Shown piece after piece: positions 41,578 through 49,817 of a stretch of 64,000 bases of DNA (its first letter is position 1; each line of letters begins with the position of its first letter). The notes beneath the pieces are model-generated. The model saw only the letters and a list, made by a program, of their open reading frames with translations. It was not told the DNA's origin and did not search any database. This stretch comes from Saccharopolyspora rhizosphaerae (GTDB taxonomy: Bacteria; Actinomycetota; Actinomycetes; Mycobacteriales; Pseudonocardiaceae): assembly GCF_003931915.1 (NCBI RefSeq), contig NZ_RSAA01000006.1:105255-169254 (forward strand), in the 5' to 3' direction. Position numbers and translations under genes: made by a program.

Positions 41578-42924
41578 ATGGCGCTGGGCCGTGCTGGATC
41601 GACACCACGAAATCCGCCCTCCCGCACGGCCGTCGGGCCCGCCGTGGTGATCGGTTCGGCGCTGGAGTGGTTCGACTTCTACCTCTACGCCTCGATGGCC
41701 GCGCTGGTCTTCAGGAAGCTGTTCTTCCCGGCGGGCAACCCGGCCGCGGCGACCCTGGCCTCGATGGCCACGTTCGCGGTCGGCTTCCTGGCCAGACCCT
41801 TCGGCGGCATCCTGTTCGGGGCCCTCGGCGACAAGTTCGGCCGCAAGAACGTGCTGTCGGCGACCTTCCTGCTGATGGGCATCTCCTCGGGCCTCATCGG
41901 CCTGCTGCCGACCTACACCACGGTCGGCGTGACCGCCCCCGTCCTGCTGGTGGTGCTGCGCGTGCTCCAGGGGCTGGGCGCCGGTGCCGAACTGGGTAGC
42001 GCGACGGCCGTGGCCTACGAGCACGCCGACGCGAAGAGCCGCGGCTTCCGGGGATCGCTCCCCGCGCTGGGGGTCAACATCGGCCTGTTCGCCTCCTCGC
42101 TCACCGTCACGGTCCTGACCAGCCTGAACGAGGACTTCCTGCTCTCGTGGGGATGGCGCGTCCCCTTCGTGGCCACCTTCGCGCTGGTGGGCCTCGGGTT
42201 CTGGGTGCGCAGGCGGATGCCGGAGACACCGGAGTTCGAGCGAACCGTCCGCTCCAAGGCCGCGCGCAAGCAGGTGCAGCCGCTGCGGTCGATGCTCAGG
42301 TCGGACTGGCGCGGGCTCGCCGTCGTCATGGCGGTCACCCTCGGCTACAACGGGGTCAGCTACATCTTCAAGACGTTCTCGCTGTCCTACCTCACCCAGT
42401 TCCGCGACGTGCCCGCCAACGTCGGCGCGTTCGGCATCACCCTCGCCAGCGCCTGCGCCATCCTCACGGTGCCGATCGCCGGCAGGGTGTGCGACGTCGT
42501 GGGCGCCAAGCGGGTCATCCTCGTCGGTTCCGTGGCCACCGCGGCGCTGGCGTTCCCGTTCTTCTGGCTGCTCGACACCGGGCAGAACGTGCTGATCTGG
42601 ACCGCGCTGGTGCTGGCCACCGGTGTCGTGGTGCCGTCGATGCTCAGCGCCCAGGGAGCGTTCCTCTCGCAGCAGTTCCCCACCCGCACCCGCGTGTCGG
42701 GGCTGGGGACCGGTCGCGAGGTCGGCGGCGCCTTCTCCGGCGGACTCGCGCCGGTGGCCGCGCTCGCCCTGGTCACGGCAACGCCGGGGAACGCGACGTG
42801 GGCGGTGTCGTTGATGTTCGTCGCCGGTGCGGCGTTCATCGGTGCGGGCGCGCTGTTCGACCAGCGGAAGGCGGTCGAAGCGGCTGCCGAGCGGTCCCCG
42901 GCAGCCGTCGCCGAACCGTCCTGA
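41578..42924 (+). CDS. MFS transporter, metabolite:H+ symporter (MHS) type
   Basis: A 448-aa, 12-helix protein. The MHS hallmarks are SALEWFDFYLYASMAALVF, ARPFGGILFGALGDKFGRKNVL and VLQGLGAGAELGSATAVAYEHA. This family imports citrate, alpha-ketoglutarate, shikimate, proline or betaine. Translation begins at ATG 41578, 41 bp after operator 2. It is likely the importer for the acid handled by the CoA-transferase and acyl-CoA dehydrogenase, with the IclR gene downstream in the same unit. Confidence 0.9.
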   Translation: MALGRAGSTPRNPPSRTAVGPAVVIGSALEWFDFYLYASMAALVFRKLFFPAGNPAAATLASMATFAVGFLARPFGGILFGALGDKFGRKNVLSATFLLMGISSGLIGLLPTYTTVGVTAPVLLVVLRVLQGLGAGAELGSATAVAYEHADAKSRGFRGSLPALGVNIGLFASSLTVTVLTSLNEDFLLSWGWRVPFVATFALVGLGFWVRRRMPETPEFERTVRSKAARKQVQPLRSMLRSDWRGLAVVMAVTLGYNGVSYIFKTFSLSYLTQFRDVPANVGAFGITLASACAILTVPIAGRVCDVVGAKRVILVGSVATAALAFPFFWLLDTGQNVLIWTALVLATGVVVPSMLSAQGAFLSQQFPTRTRVSGLGTGREVGGAFSGGLAPVAALALVTATPGNATWAVSLMFVAGAAFIGAGALFDQRKAVEAAAERSPAAVAEPS

Positions 42925-42978
42925 TCCGCCGACGGTAGGTTCGCACCATCGAGGTCACCGAGCACGACGGGGGATGCA

Positions 42979-43710
42979 GTGCCAGTTGCGGAGACGGGAG
43001 CGGCGAAGGCGCACCGGACCGTTTCGCGGATCACGACCATCCTGGAACTCGCCGCGACGCACCGGAACGGCGTCCGCCTGGCTTCGCTCGCCGCGGAGCT
43101 GGACGCACCCCGCTCCTCGCTGCACGGGTTGGTCAAGGGGCTGGTCGCCACCGGTTACCTGCGCGAGGACGACGGCACGTACACCATCGGTCCCGCGGTC
43201 GGTGCTCTGCTCGCCGCCGCACCGCCGACCGTGGCGGAAGCCGCCCGCCCGGCGATGGAGCGCCTGCACGAGCGGTTCAACGAGACCGTCATGCTCGCCA
43301 CGCTGGTCGGTGGCTCCGTGGTGTACACCGACACCCTCGAATCGACCCAGCCGATCCGCTACTCCGCCCCGCTGTCCACTCGACGCCCGCTGCACCCGAC
43401 CAGTTCGGGCAAGTGCTTCCTCGCCTTCGGCTCGGAGCGGTTCCGCGAGAGCCACCTCACCGACCTTCCGCGGCGGGAGGAGGTCCGCCGCGAGCTGGCG
43501 CAGATCGCCGAGGAGGGCGTGGCGATCAACCGGGGAGAGACGCTGCCCGACATCAGCGGGGTCGGCGCGCCGATCTTCGACAGCGGCCGCGTGGTCGCGG
43601 CCATCGCGGTCGCAGGCCCCACCACGCGCGTCGCCGACATCGTCACCGAGATCGCCGAGGCCACCCGCACCGCAGCCCGCGACGTCTCCCACCACCTCAC
43701 CGACCGCTGA
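42979..43710 (+). CDS. IclR-family transcriptional regulator
   Basis: A 243-aa protein from GTG 42979 (GACGGGGG upstream). The winged helix reads ITTILELAATHRNGVRLASLAAELDAPRSSLHGLVKGLVATGYL, followed by the IclR effector domain with PLSTRRPLHPTSSGKCFLAFG and SGVGAPIFDSGRVVAAIAVAGPTTR. IclR proteins bind palindromes near divergent promoters and respond to small acids. It is 54 bp after the transporter, and the two matching palindromes at 41401 and 41521 are good candidate sites. Confidence 0.9.
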   Translation: MPVAETGAAKAHRTVSRITTILELAATHRNGVRLASLAAELDAPRSSLHGLVKGLVATGYLREDDGTYTIGPAVGALLAAAPPTVAEAARPAMERLHERFNETVMLATLVGGSVVYTDTLESTQPIRYSAPLSTRRPLHPTSSGKCFLAFGSERFRESHLTDLPRREEVRRELAQIAEEGVAINRGETLPDISGVGAPIFDSGRVVAAIAVAGPTTRVADIVTEIAEATRTAARDVSHHLTDR

Positions 43711-43760
43711 CCGCCCCCCGCGGGAGCCGTCAGAAGCTCCTCGTCTTCAGGTGGGGACTC

Positions 43761-43856
43761 AGCTCGCACGCCCAAGTCGTGAGCGGGTTCGTGACGTGCA
43801 CCGCGATGCCGTGTCGGTCCGCACCAGGAGTGGCGCACGGACACGGAGCCGCAGAC
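43761..43856 (+). repeat. Degraded copy of the terminal-inverted-repeat element
   Basis: It shares AGCTCGCAC, GAGCGGGTTCGTGACG, GGAGTGGCGCACGGA and CGGAGCCGC with the copy at 38869-38965. It lies in the 167-bp gap between the IclR and F420-type genes. Confidence 0.45.
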
Positions 43857-43877
43857 AGCGCTCACGAACAAGAGGAC

Positions 43878-44291
43878 CTACCGGCGTTCGAGCAGGACGA
43901 CGGGGATCGTTCGGGAGGTCTTGCTCTCGTAGTCCGCGAAGCCGGGGTACCGCCTCTTCTGCTCTTCCCAGACGAGGTCGCGTTCGGCGCGGTCGAGGAC
44001 GCGTGCGCGGACCGGGATGGTCTCCGTCCCGAGCTCGATCTCGACCTCGGGGTTCGCGCGCAGGTTGTGGTACCAGTCCGGGTTCTCCTCGGCACCGGCG
44101 GCGGAGGCGAACACCGCCCAGCCGTGGTCGGTCTCCTGGTGCATCAGCGGGTTCACCCGGGTCGTGCCGCTCTTCGCGCCGACGTGGTGCAGCAGGAGCA
44201 TGGGAGCTCCCTCGAACTGGCCGCCGACCCGGCCCCCGTTCCGGCGGAACTCGTCGATGATCTTCTGGTTCCACTCAGCTGCGCTGGTCAT
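43878..44291 (-). CDS. Deazaflavin (F420)-dependent nitroreductase-fold protein
   Basis: A 137-aa protein from ATG 44291 with GAGGTGGG. The Ddn-type split-barrel features are APMLLLHHVGAKSGTTRVNPLMHQ, WAVFASAAGAEENPDWYHNLRANPEVEIELG and the C-terminal DYESKTSRTIPVVLLERR. Relatives use reduced F420 to reduce nitro compounds, quinones or enones. The N-terminal membrane-binding helix of Ddn is short here. It is monocistronic. Confidence 0.88.
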   Translation of the reverse strand: MTSAAEWNQKIIDEFRRNGGRVGGQFEGAPMLLLHHVGAKSGTTRVNPLMHQETDHGWAVFASAAGAEENPDWYHNLRANPEVEIELGTETIPVRARVLDRAERDLVWEEQKRRYPGFADYESKTSRTIPVVLLERR

Positions 44292-44514
44292 GACCCACCT
44301 CAGATCTGTGACGGAGCAGTTCCCGCCAACATCCTCCCGGCCTCCGACCACCGCCGCACTCCGGTGCGAGCGCCGGTCCGCCGGAGGACGGCGTGCGGCG
44401 GGGCTTGTCCGAGGCGGTTCCGCGCGCAGGGGCACGGCGACCGTGCCCCTGCGCGCGGTGGGATCCTGCCCTCGTGAGGAACGCCTTCCTCGGGAGAGCG
44501 CAGGCGCGAGCCGC

Positions 44515-44670
44515 CTAGAACCAGTGGCTGCGTCCGCCGACCTTCGTGCCCGCGCGGCCCAACACGAACAGCACGACTCCCACCAGCAGCAGGATGCCGC
44601 CGACGGTCGTGAGGATCGAGATCTTCAGCAGCACGCCGAGGATCAGGAGGATGACACCAAGAGTGATCAT
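44515..44670 (-). CDS. DUF6131-like small hydrophobic protein
   Basis: A 51-aa protein, MITLGVILLILGVLLKISIL..., with two hydrophobic stretches and a basic tail (GRAGTKVGGRSHWF). The hydrophobic hairpin and the MITLGxILLILGxLL start match small actinobacterial proteins of the DUF6131 type, often linked to stress regulons; that is memory-based. GGAG lies about 10 nt upstream of the ATG. Confidence 0.7.
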   Translation of the reverse strand: MITLGVILLILGVLLKISILTTVGGILLLVGVVLFVLGRAGTKVGGRSHWF

Positions 44671-45344
44671 CAGTAAACGCTCCGGAGATCGATTGTTGGG
44701 ATCGAGATCCGAATACCCGCACACCCCGCTCCTAACCTCCTGGGTGGGGTGACGCCGGACACCCGCTTCGATCAAGGCGCGCCTTGCCGCCACGCGGGCC
44801 GGGCCGATCGCGTCACGAAAAGAATTGACGAAGAATGCCCCGGTGACGTTCGAGAAGAACATGCCTTCCCCGGCTCGATTTCGCTCAAACATCCGTTCGC
44901 AGTGATGCGCACTACACCCCTGCGACCAACGATGGCCGGTCGAATCGATCCACGAAGATCATTTCCGGATCAATTCATTCCTCCACTGTGGACCAGGGAA
45001 GCGTCCCGTGCCGTGCGCTTTTCACACCCGGCGCTCTCACCTGGTCAAATGTTGATCTTCGTGTCGCCACGAGGGCCCGCGGACTCGTGTTTGTTGCGCA
45101 CTCGTCGCCGTGTGTAGGCTTCGCGTCAAAGCCAATCGAGGGACCGGCAATAGCCGGTGCTCCCGCGGAGCGGTCGATCCAAGAATTCGGTGATCCGAGG
45201 ATTCCCGGTTCGGATGCCGGGGTATGTCCACGGGTGCCCTTCGAGCTTCGGGGAATTCGGAGCACATCACTTCGGAAGACCCGCGTTCGAAGAGCAAGAC
45301 ACGTTTCACGACCCGCGTGGATCGACGGGAGTTGATCTCTTTCC
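44671..45344. other. Long leader region of the gas-vesicle operon
   Basis: About 670 bp without a supported gene and with lower GC than the flanks. A possible SigB/SigF-like site (GATT at 45200-45203, 16-bp gap, GGGTAT at 45220-45225) lies 120 bp upstream of gvpO; this is weak. The region is long enough for complex control of the gvp operon. Confidence 0.45.
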
Positions 45345-45698
45345 ATGACACGCAGTGCACATTCGAAGAACGCGGATGACGACGAGTCCGACGAACCGCG
45401 CGCGGAACGTCGATCCCGAGAACCCCGCGAGGAACGTCGACCGCGCGTCAAGCCCGTCGTGCTCGTCCGCAAAGCACGCGAGCAGTTGGAGGAGCTCATC
45501 GGCATGGAGAGCGAGTCGATCTCCGCGTTGAACAAGACCGGGGACGGCTGGCAGTTGAACGTCGAGGTGGTCGAGACCCCGCGTGTCCCCGACACGACGA
45601 GCATCCTCGCCACCTACTCCGTGCACCTCGACTCCGACGGGGACCTCATCGGCTACGAACGGGTCCGCCGCTACTCACGAGGCCGTCTCGATGAGTAG
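45345..45698 (+). CDS. gvpO: Gas vesicle protein GvpO
   Basis: A 117-aa protein from ATG 45345. A charged, disordered first 35 residues precedes the GvpO domain: PVVLVRKAREQLEELIGMESESISALNKTGDGWQLNVEVVETPRVPDTTSILATYSVHLDSDGDLIGYERVRRYSRG. GvpO is a conserved accessory or regulatory protein of gas vesicle formation, found in haloarchaea and actinobacteria. As in other actinobacteria, it heads the operon. Confidence 0.93.
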   Translation: MTRSAHSKNADDDESDEPRAERRSREPREERRPRVKPVVLVRKAREQLEELIGMESESISALNKTGDGWQLNVEVVETPRVPDTTSILATYSVHLDSDGDLIGYERVRRYSRGRLDE

Positions 45699-45746
45699 GT
45701 GCCCCGACCACGCGACAACGCCGGTGCCGACCAAGGAAGGAAGCTG

Positions 45747-46142
45747 ATGACCCAGGCAGTGCAGCAGTCCGGGGGCCGTGGTGGTGGCTCCGGCAACCTC
45801 TACGACATCCTCGAGCTGATCCTCGACCGAGGAATCGTGATCGACGTGTTCGTCCGCGTCTCGCTGGTGGGGATCGAACTCCTCACCGTCGACGCGCGGA
45901 TCGTGGTGGCCAGCGTGGACACCTACCTGCGCTTCGCCGAGGCGTGCAACCGCCTCGACCTCACCAACGCCACCAACGCCTCGGGTCTGCCCGACCTCGT
46001 GGGCAACTCCGTGGAGAAGGGCGCCAAGGGCAAGACCAAAGGTGCGCTGACCGGCGCGGCCGAGTCCCTGTCCGAGACGTTCCAAGGCGCGCAGAACGAG
46101 CGGCGCCAGAAGCGCACGTCCCGCGCGCGTGAGGAGTCCTGA
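45747..46142 (+). CDS. gvpA: Gas vesicle structural protein GvpA
   Basis: A 131-aa protein from ATG 45747 with GGAAGGAAG. The GvpA core is unmistakable: [55 protein letters not shown]. This small protein forms the ribbed gas-filled shell. The C-terminal tail (about 50 residues: [20 protein letters not shown]) is longer than in cyanobacteria, as is normal in actinobacterial homologues. Its stop overlaps the ATG of gvpF (TGATG). Confidence 0.93.
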   Translation: MTQAVQQSGGRGGGSGNLYDILELILDRGIVIDVFVRVSLVGIELLTVDARIVVASVDTYLRFAEACNRLDLTNATNASGLPDLVGNSVEKGAKGKTKGALTGAAESLSETFQGAQNERRQKRTSRAREES

Positions 46143-46891
46143 TGAACACCTACGTGTACGGAGTGGTCGCCAGCACCCATCCGCGAGAGCTGGACGGCGT
46201 CACCGGCGTCGGCTCGCCGAGCGCACCCGTGCGCGCGGTCGAAGCCGGTGACCTCATCGCCGTGGTCAGCGACGCACCGGAACAGCTGCGTGCCAAGAGG
46301 CGCGACCTGCTGGCCCACGAAGCCGTCCTGGAGCGGCTGTGCGCTCAGGGAGCGACGCTGCCCATGCAGTTCGGCATCGTCGGCCAAGGGGACGCGGCCG
46401 TCGCCGAAGAGGTGTCGCGCAACGCCCAGGGCTACTCGCGCCTGCTCGACGAGCTCGCGGACCGGGTGGAGATCAACGTGAAGGCGCGCCACCTCGAAGA
46501 CGCCGTGCTGCAGCACGTCCTGCTCAACAACGACGCGCTCCGCCGGCGCAACGAGCAGATGCAACGGGAGGGCGGCGGCACCTACGACGAGCGCCTCCAG
46601 TTCGGTGAGCAGGTGTCCGAGGCGGTCCAAGCACGCGAAGGCCAGGACTCGAAGACGATCATCGATGCGCTGGCACCGTTCGCCGTCCGGCACCGCGAGG
46701 GCCCGGCCGTGGATGGAGCGTTCGTCAACGCCTCGTTCCTGGTGGAGCGGAGCGACGTCGAGGCCTTCGACGCCGCTGTGACGGAGTTGAGCAACACCTG
46801 GGCGGAGCTCTTCGAGCTCCGCGCGCGGGGACCGCTCCCGCCGTACAGCTTCACCGACCCCGCAGAAGCCGGCGCAGCCCGGACGAGGTGA
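46142..46891 (+). CDS. gvpF: Gas vesicle protein GvpF (GvpF/L family)
   Basis: A 249-aa protein overlapping gvpA by one base. GvpF/L family features: [11 protein letters not shown] at the start, AVVSDAPEQLRAKRRDLLAHEAVLERLCAQGATLPMQFGIVG, then a helical part and the C-terminal WAELFELRARGPLPPYSFTDP. GvpF is an essential assembly protein that contacts GvpA and may seed the shell. It is one of two GvpF/L members here, the second being at 47666. Confidence 0.92.
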   Translation: MNTYVYGVVASTHPRELDGVTGVGSPSAPVRAVEAGDLIAVVSDAPEQLRAKRRDLLAHEAVLERLCAQGATLPMQFGIVGQGDAAVAEEVSRNAQGYSRLLDELADRVEINVKARHLEDAVLQHVLLNNDALRRRNEQMQREGGGTYDERLQFGEQVSEAVQAREGQDSKTIIDALAPFAVRHREGPAVDGAFVNASFLVERSDVEAFDAAVTELSNTWAELFELRARGPLPPYSFTDPAEAGAARTR

Positions 46892-46900
46892 TGAGTCGCG

Positions 46901-47164
46901 ATGGGCCTGCTGAAAGAGGTGTTCCTCCTGCCGCTCGCGCCCGTGCGGGGCGTGGGCTGGACCGTGGAGCAGCTCCTGGACGCCGCCGAGCGCGAACAGG
47001 TGCGGAACATCCGCGCAGAGCTCGTCCAACTCGAGCAAGACCTGCAAGAGGGTCTGATCAGCGAGGACGAGTTCGACGCGCGGGAAGACGAGCTGCTGGA
47101 CCGGCTCGACGAACTCGAGGCCGGCCTGAGCGACGACAGCGGTACCGCCGGGCGGGACGGGTGA
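46901..47164 (+). CDS. gvpG: Gas vesicle protein GvpG
   Basis: An 87-aa protein from ATG 46901, 9 bp after gvpF. It is a helical, acidic protein with the GvpG signature MGLLKEVFLLPLAPVRGVGWTVEQLLDAAEREQ followed by IRAELVQLEQDLQEGLISEDEFDAREDELLDRLDELE. It is a required accessory protein of gas vesicle assembly, and its position between gvpF and gvpJ follows the actinobacterial order. Confidence 0.92.
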   Translation: MGLLKEVFLLPLAPVRGVGWTVEQLLDAAEREQVRNIRAELVQLEQDLQEGLISEDEFDAREDELLDRLDELEAGLSDDSGTAGRDG

Positions 47165-47210
47165 TCCCGGTCCGCCCGGCGAGTGCCGGCAGCAAGGCGA
47201 GGAGGATGTC

Positions 47211-47669
47211 GTGACCCAACCGGCACGACGTGACGGACTGCTCGGCGGGAGCCCCGAGCGGTCGACGACCTCGGCGAACGGTGCGAACCTCGCCGACATC
47301 CTGGAGCGGGTCCTCGACAAGGGCATCGTGATCGCGGGCGACATCCAGGTGAACCTGCTCGACATCGAGCTGCTCACCATCAAGGTCCGGCTGCTCGTCG
47401 CCTCGGTCGACAAGGCCAAGGAGATGGGCATCGACTGGTGGGAGCACGACCCCTCGCTGTCCTCGGGCCGCATGGGAGACAACCGGAGGACGGGCGAGAT
47501 CGAGGGCCGCACCACGCGCACCGACGAGCTCGAGGCCGAGAACGACGAGCTGCGCGAACGCCTCGCGGCGCTGGAACAAGCGGTCTCGCGGCCGGAGGAA
47601 CGCACCGAGCGGCCGTCCCGAGACCGCGCGCGAGGTGATCGGCCCCGGGAGCGGAGGCGTGAGAAGTGA
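47211..47669 (+). CDS. gvpJ: Gas vesicle protein GvpJ (GvpA-like)
   Basis: A 152-aa protein from GTG 47211 with GAGGAG. The GvpA-like core reads NLADILERVLDKGIVIAGDIQVNLLDIELLTIKVRLLVASVDKAKEMGIDWW, where the ...DWWxxDP end is typical of GvpJ and not of GvpA. The C-terminus is a charged coiled stretch (RTDELEAENDELRERLAALEQ). GvpJ is a minor component, thought to shape the conical tips or aid initiation. It overlaps the gvpL start as GTGA. Confidence 0.9.
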   Translation: MTQPARRDGLLGGSPERSTTSANGANLADILERVLDKGIVIAGDIQVNLLDIELLTIKVRLLVASVDKAKEMGIDWWEHDPSLSSGRMGDNRRTGEIEGRTTRTDELEAENDELRERLAALEQAVSRPEERTERPSRDRARGDRPRERRREK

Positions 47670-48451
47670 CGGACACGGTGTACTACTGCTACGCGGTCAC
47701 ACGTCCCTTCGACCGCGAGGTGCTGCCGTCGCTGCGCGGCATCGGCGGAGCACCGGTCAACGCGGTGGCGCACGGCGACCTCGTCGCCCTGACGAGCCCG
47801 GTCAGCGCCGAGGAGTTCACCGAAGCGGGCCTGCAGGAGCGGCTGGAGGACCTCGACTGGCTGGCTGACGTCGCCCGGGCCCACCACGCGGTCGTCGACG
47901 AGGTCGCCCGCCACGCGGCGATCGTGCCGCTGCGGCTGGCCACGGTCTACCGCGAGCAGGCCCGGGTGACCGAGGTCTTGCGCAGTGATGAGCAGCGCCT
48001 CAGCGAGGCGTTGGACCGGCTGGAAGGCCGGTTCGAGTGGGGCGTGAAGGTCTTCGCACCGCAGCAGCGGCAGCAGGAACCGGCGCGCGCGGAGCAGAGC
48101 TCCGCGGCGTCCGGCCGGGACTACCTGCGGCGCCGCCTCGACCAGCGCAACTCCCGTGAAGCATCGCTGCAGAAGGCCGAGGAGAGCGCCGCTGCCGTGG
48201 ACGCCGAGCTCGCCGACCTGGCCGAAGCACGCCACCGCCACCGCGTGCTCAGCAGCGAGCTCACCGGGACGCGGGACCAGAACGTCCTCAACGTCGCCTA
48301 CCTCGTCCCGGTCGACGACCAGGAGCGCTTCCTCCGCCGCTTCGCCGAGCTGGAGGAGGAACACCCGGGCTGCTCGCTGCAGCTCAGCGGCCCCTGGGCG
48401 CCCTACTCCTTCATGCCGGACCAGGTCGAGGTGGCGGAGTCAGGTGAGTAG
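47666..48451 (+). CDS. gvpL: Gas vesicle protein GvpL (GvpF/L family)
   Basis: A 261-aa protein starting in a GTGA overlap with the gvpJ stop. The GvpF/L domain is visible in YYCYAVTRPFDREVLPSLRGIGG, VNAVAHGDLVALTSPVSAEEF and WLADVARAHHAVVDEVARHAAIVPLRLATVYRE, followed by a helical linker and a C-terminal VAYLVPVDDQERFLRRFAELEEEHPG...WAPYSFMPD. It is a paralogue of GvpF and an assembly factor. Confidence 0.9.
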   Translation: MTDTVYYCYAVTRPFDREVLPSLRGIGGAPVNAVAHGDLVALTSPVSAEEFTEAGLQERLEDLDWLADVARAHHAVVDEVARHAAIVPLRLATVYREQARVTEVLRSDEQRLSEALDRLEGRFEWGVKVFAPQQRQQEPARAEQSSAASGRDYLRRRLDQRNSREASLQKAEESAAAVDAELADLAEARHRHRVLSSELTGTRDQNVLNVAYLVPVDDQERFLRRFAELEEEHPGCSLQLSGPWAPYSFMPDQVEVAESGE

Positions 48452-48692
48452 CAGCGAGCCGGTGTTCGGCCGCGGTTTCGCGGCCTCCGACGACCTCCCC
48501 TCGGCGGACCGGGAGATCGCGCTCGTCGACCTGCTCGACCGGCTGCTCGCCGGAGGCGTGGTGCTGACCGGCGACCTGACGTTGTCGATCGCGGAGGTCG
48601 ACCTCGTGCACATCTCGCTGCGCGCGTTGATCACGTCAGTCGCCGAGCGCGACGGCACCGCGTGGAACCCCTTCAGCAACGACCCGCCGTGA
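48444..48692 (+). CDS. gvpS: Gas vesicle protein GvpS (GvpA-like)
   Basis: An 82-aa protein starting at GTG 48444, inside the last codons of gvpL (8-bp overlap). The short GvpA-like core is EIALVDLLDRLLAGGVVLTGDLTLSIAEVDLVHISLRALITSVAERD. GvpS is the third GvpA-like member in the actinobacterial order and is probably a minor shell or tip protein. Confidence 0.88.
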   Translation: MSSSEPVFGRGFAASDDLPSADREIALVDLLDRLLAGGVVLTGDLTLSIAEVDLVHISLRALITSVAERDGTAWNPFSNDPP

Positions 48693-48715
48693 CCACCGAA
48701 CCCGGAGAGCCCACC

Positions 48716-49087
48716 ATGACCGACGACGAGAAGGCGCCGACCAGCACCTCCAGCGGTGATGCCGAGCGTTCGCCCGAGGACGTCAACGAGGCGCTGTCCC
48801 AGGCGGTCCAACGCGTGGAGAACCGCATCAACACCGACAAGGACAGCGTCGAGCGGGACCTCATGAAGCTCGTGCTGACCATCATCGAGCTGCTGCGGCA
48901 GCTGATGGAGAAGCAGGCGCTGCGCCGGGTCGAAGCGGGAAACCTCACCGATGACCAGGAAGAGCGCATCGGCCTGACCCTGATGCTGCTCGAAGATCGC
49001 ATGACCGAACTCCGCGACCGCTACGACCTGACCCCGGAAGACCTCAACCTGGACCTGGGTCCCCTGGGCAACCTCCTCCCCCGGTGA
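48716..49087 (+). CDS. gvpK: Gas vesicle protein GvpK
   Basis: A 123-aa protein. ATG 48716 follows GGAGAG; an alternative GTG at 48689 would overlap the gvpS stop as GTGA. The GvpK domain is EALSQAVQRVENRINTDKDSVERDLMKLVLTIIELLRQLMEKQALRRVEAGNLTDDQEERIGLTLMLLEDRMTEL. GvpK is required for vesicle formation in studied systems. It is the last gvp gene, and only weak hairpins follow it. Confidence 0.92.
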   Translation: MTDDEKAPTSTSSGDAERSPEDVNEALSQAVQRVENRINTDKDSVERDLMKLVLTIIELLRQLMEKQALRRVEAGNLTDDQEERIGLTLMLLEDRMTELRDRYDLTPEDLNLDLGPLGNLLPR

Positions 49088-49126
49088 TCTTGTTCTTCGG
49101 GGGTTGCTGGCTCAGCGGCGCGGGTG

Positions 49127-49236
49127 GCAGGACCTGAGCGGCTCCGTGGCTCCGTGGCTCCGTGCGCCACTCCTTGAGCATTCCTTCCTGTACGCGGCGT
49201 CGCGGCGTACTCGCCACGACGCCGCTCGGAACCTGC
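49127..49236 (-). repeat. Terminal-inverted-repeat element, inverted copy
   Basis: Ends GCAGGACCTGAGCGGCT (49127-49143) and GCCGCTCGGAACCTGC (49221-49236) match the ends of the 38.87-kb copy in opposite orientation. An extra 8-bp tandem (GCTCCGTG three times, 49141-49164) sits inside. Confidence 0.6.
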
Positions 49237-49625
49237 GGCGGTGCCGGATGAGTCCCACACCTGACACAGCAGCTCCCGCCGCGGCCGCCTGAAAGCCTGC
49301 GGTGGTGCGGGCTTGGCGCCCACCCTGGAGCACTGTTGGCGCCGCGGGCGTCCCTCGGTGTCTGCGGGGGCAGACCGAGTCTTGAGTCCCACACCTGAAG
49401 AAGCAGCTTCTGCCGCGGGCCGCACCAGTGTTGGCGGCAGTGCGGACTTGGGTCCCCGCACCTGGAACGGCGGCTCAGGGCCTGCGGTGGTGCGGGCGTG
49501 GTATCAACCACAGCTGGAGCAGCCTGGCCGCAGCACGCCCCATGCCTGCGGGGCAGACTGAGTCCCGCGCCTGGAACGAGGGCTCCCCGCGGGCCGTCTC
49601 AGGGCCTGCGGGGTGGCGGGCTGGG
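49237..49625 (+). repeat. Degenerate tandem array of about 50-68-bp units
   Basis: About six units beginning near 49251, 49316, 49384, 49450, 49500 and 49560. Each contains GTCCC-CACCTGGA, an AGCAGC-like stretch, CCGCGGGCCG and CCTGCGGTGGTGCGGGCTTG. No coding frame is supported. It matches the inverted array at 38649-38868. Confidence 0.55.
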
Positions 49626-49630
49626 TCTCG

Positions 49631-49693
49631 GGTTCGACGTTCTCGCGAAGTTGACGGGGAACTTCGGGCCTCGAACTTCGCGAGAACGTCGAG
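49631..49693. repeat. Paired TTCTCGCGAAGTTCGA elements forming a long stem
   Basis: A left copy at about 49632-49655 and a right inverted copy at 49669-49693 are near-perfect reverse complements over about 22 bp with a short loop. It is a full hairpin form of the element found singly elsewhere. Confidence 0.65.
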
Positions 49694-49817
49694 GGGGCTC
49701 CCTGCGCGGCTGTCGGGGAACGCTTTCGAGAGCCTCCCGCGCAGCCCTGGGCAGGACTTGGGGCTGGGCCGTCGGCGCCTGTGGGGCGCCGACGGCTCGG
49801 GTGTGGGGTGCGTCCCC
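49694..49817. other. Non-coding stretch before the monooxygenase stop
   Basis: Together with the repeats this makes a 730-bp gap after gvpK. No gene is seen. Confidence 0.4.

Noticed and set aside
44975..45613. 212-aa minus-strand frame before gvpO
   Set aside because: Overlaps gvpO antisense, with no domain and no ribosome site.
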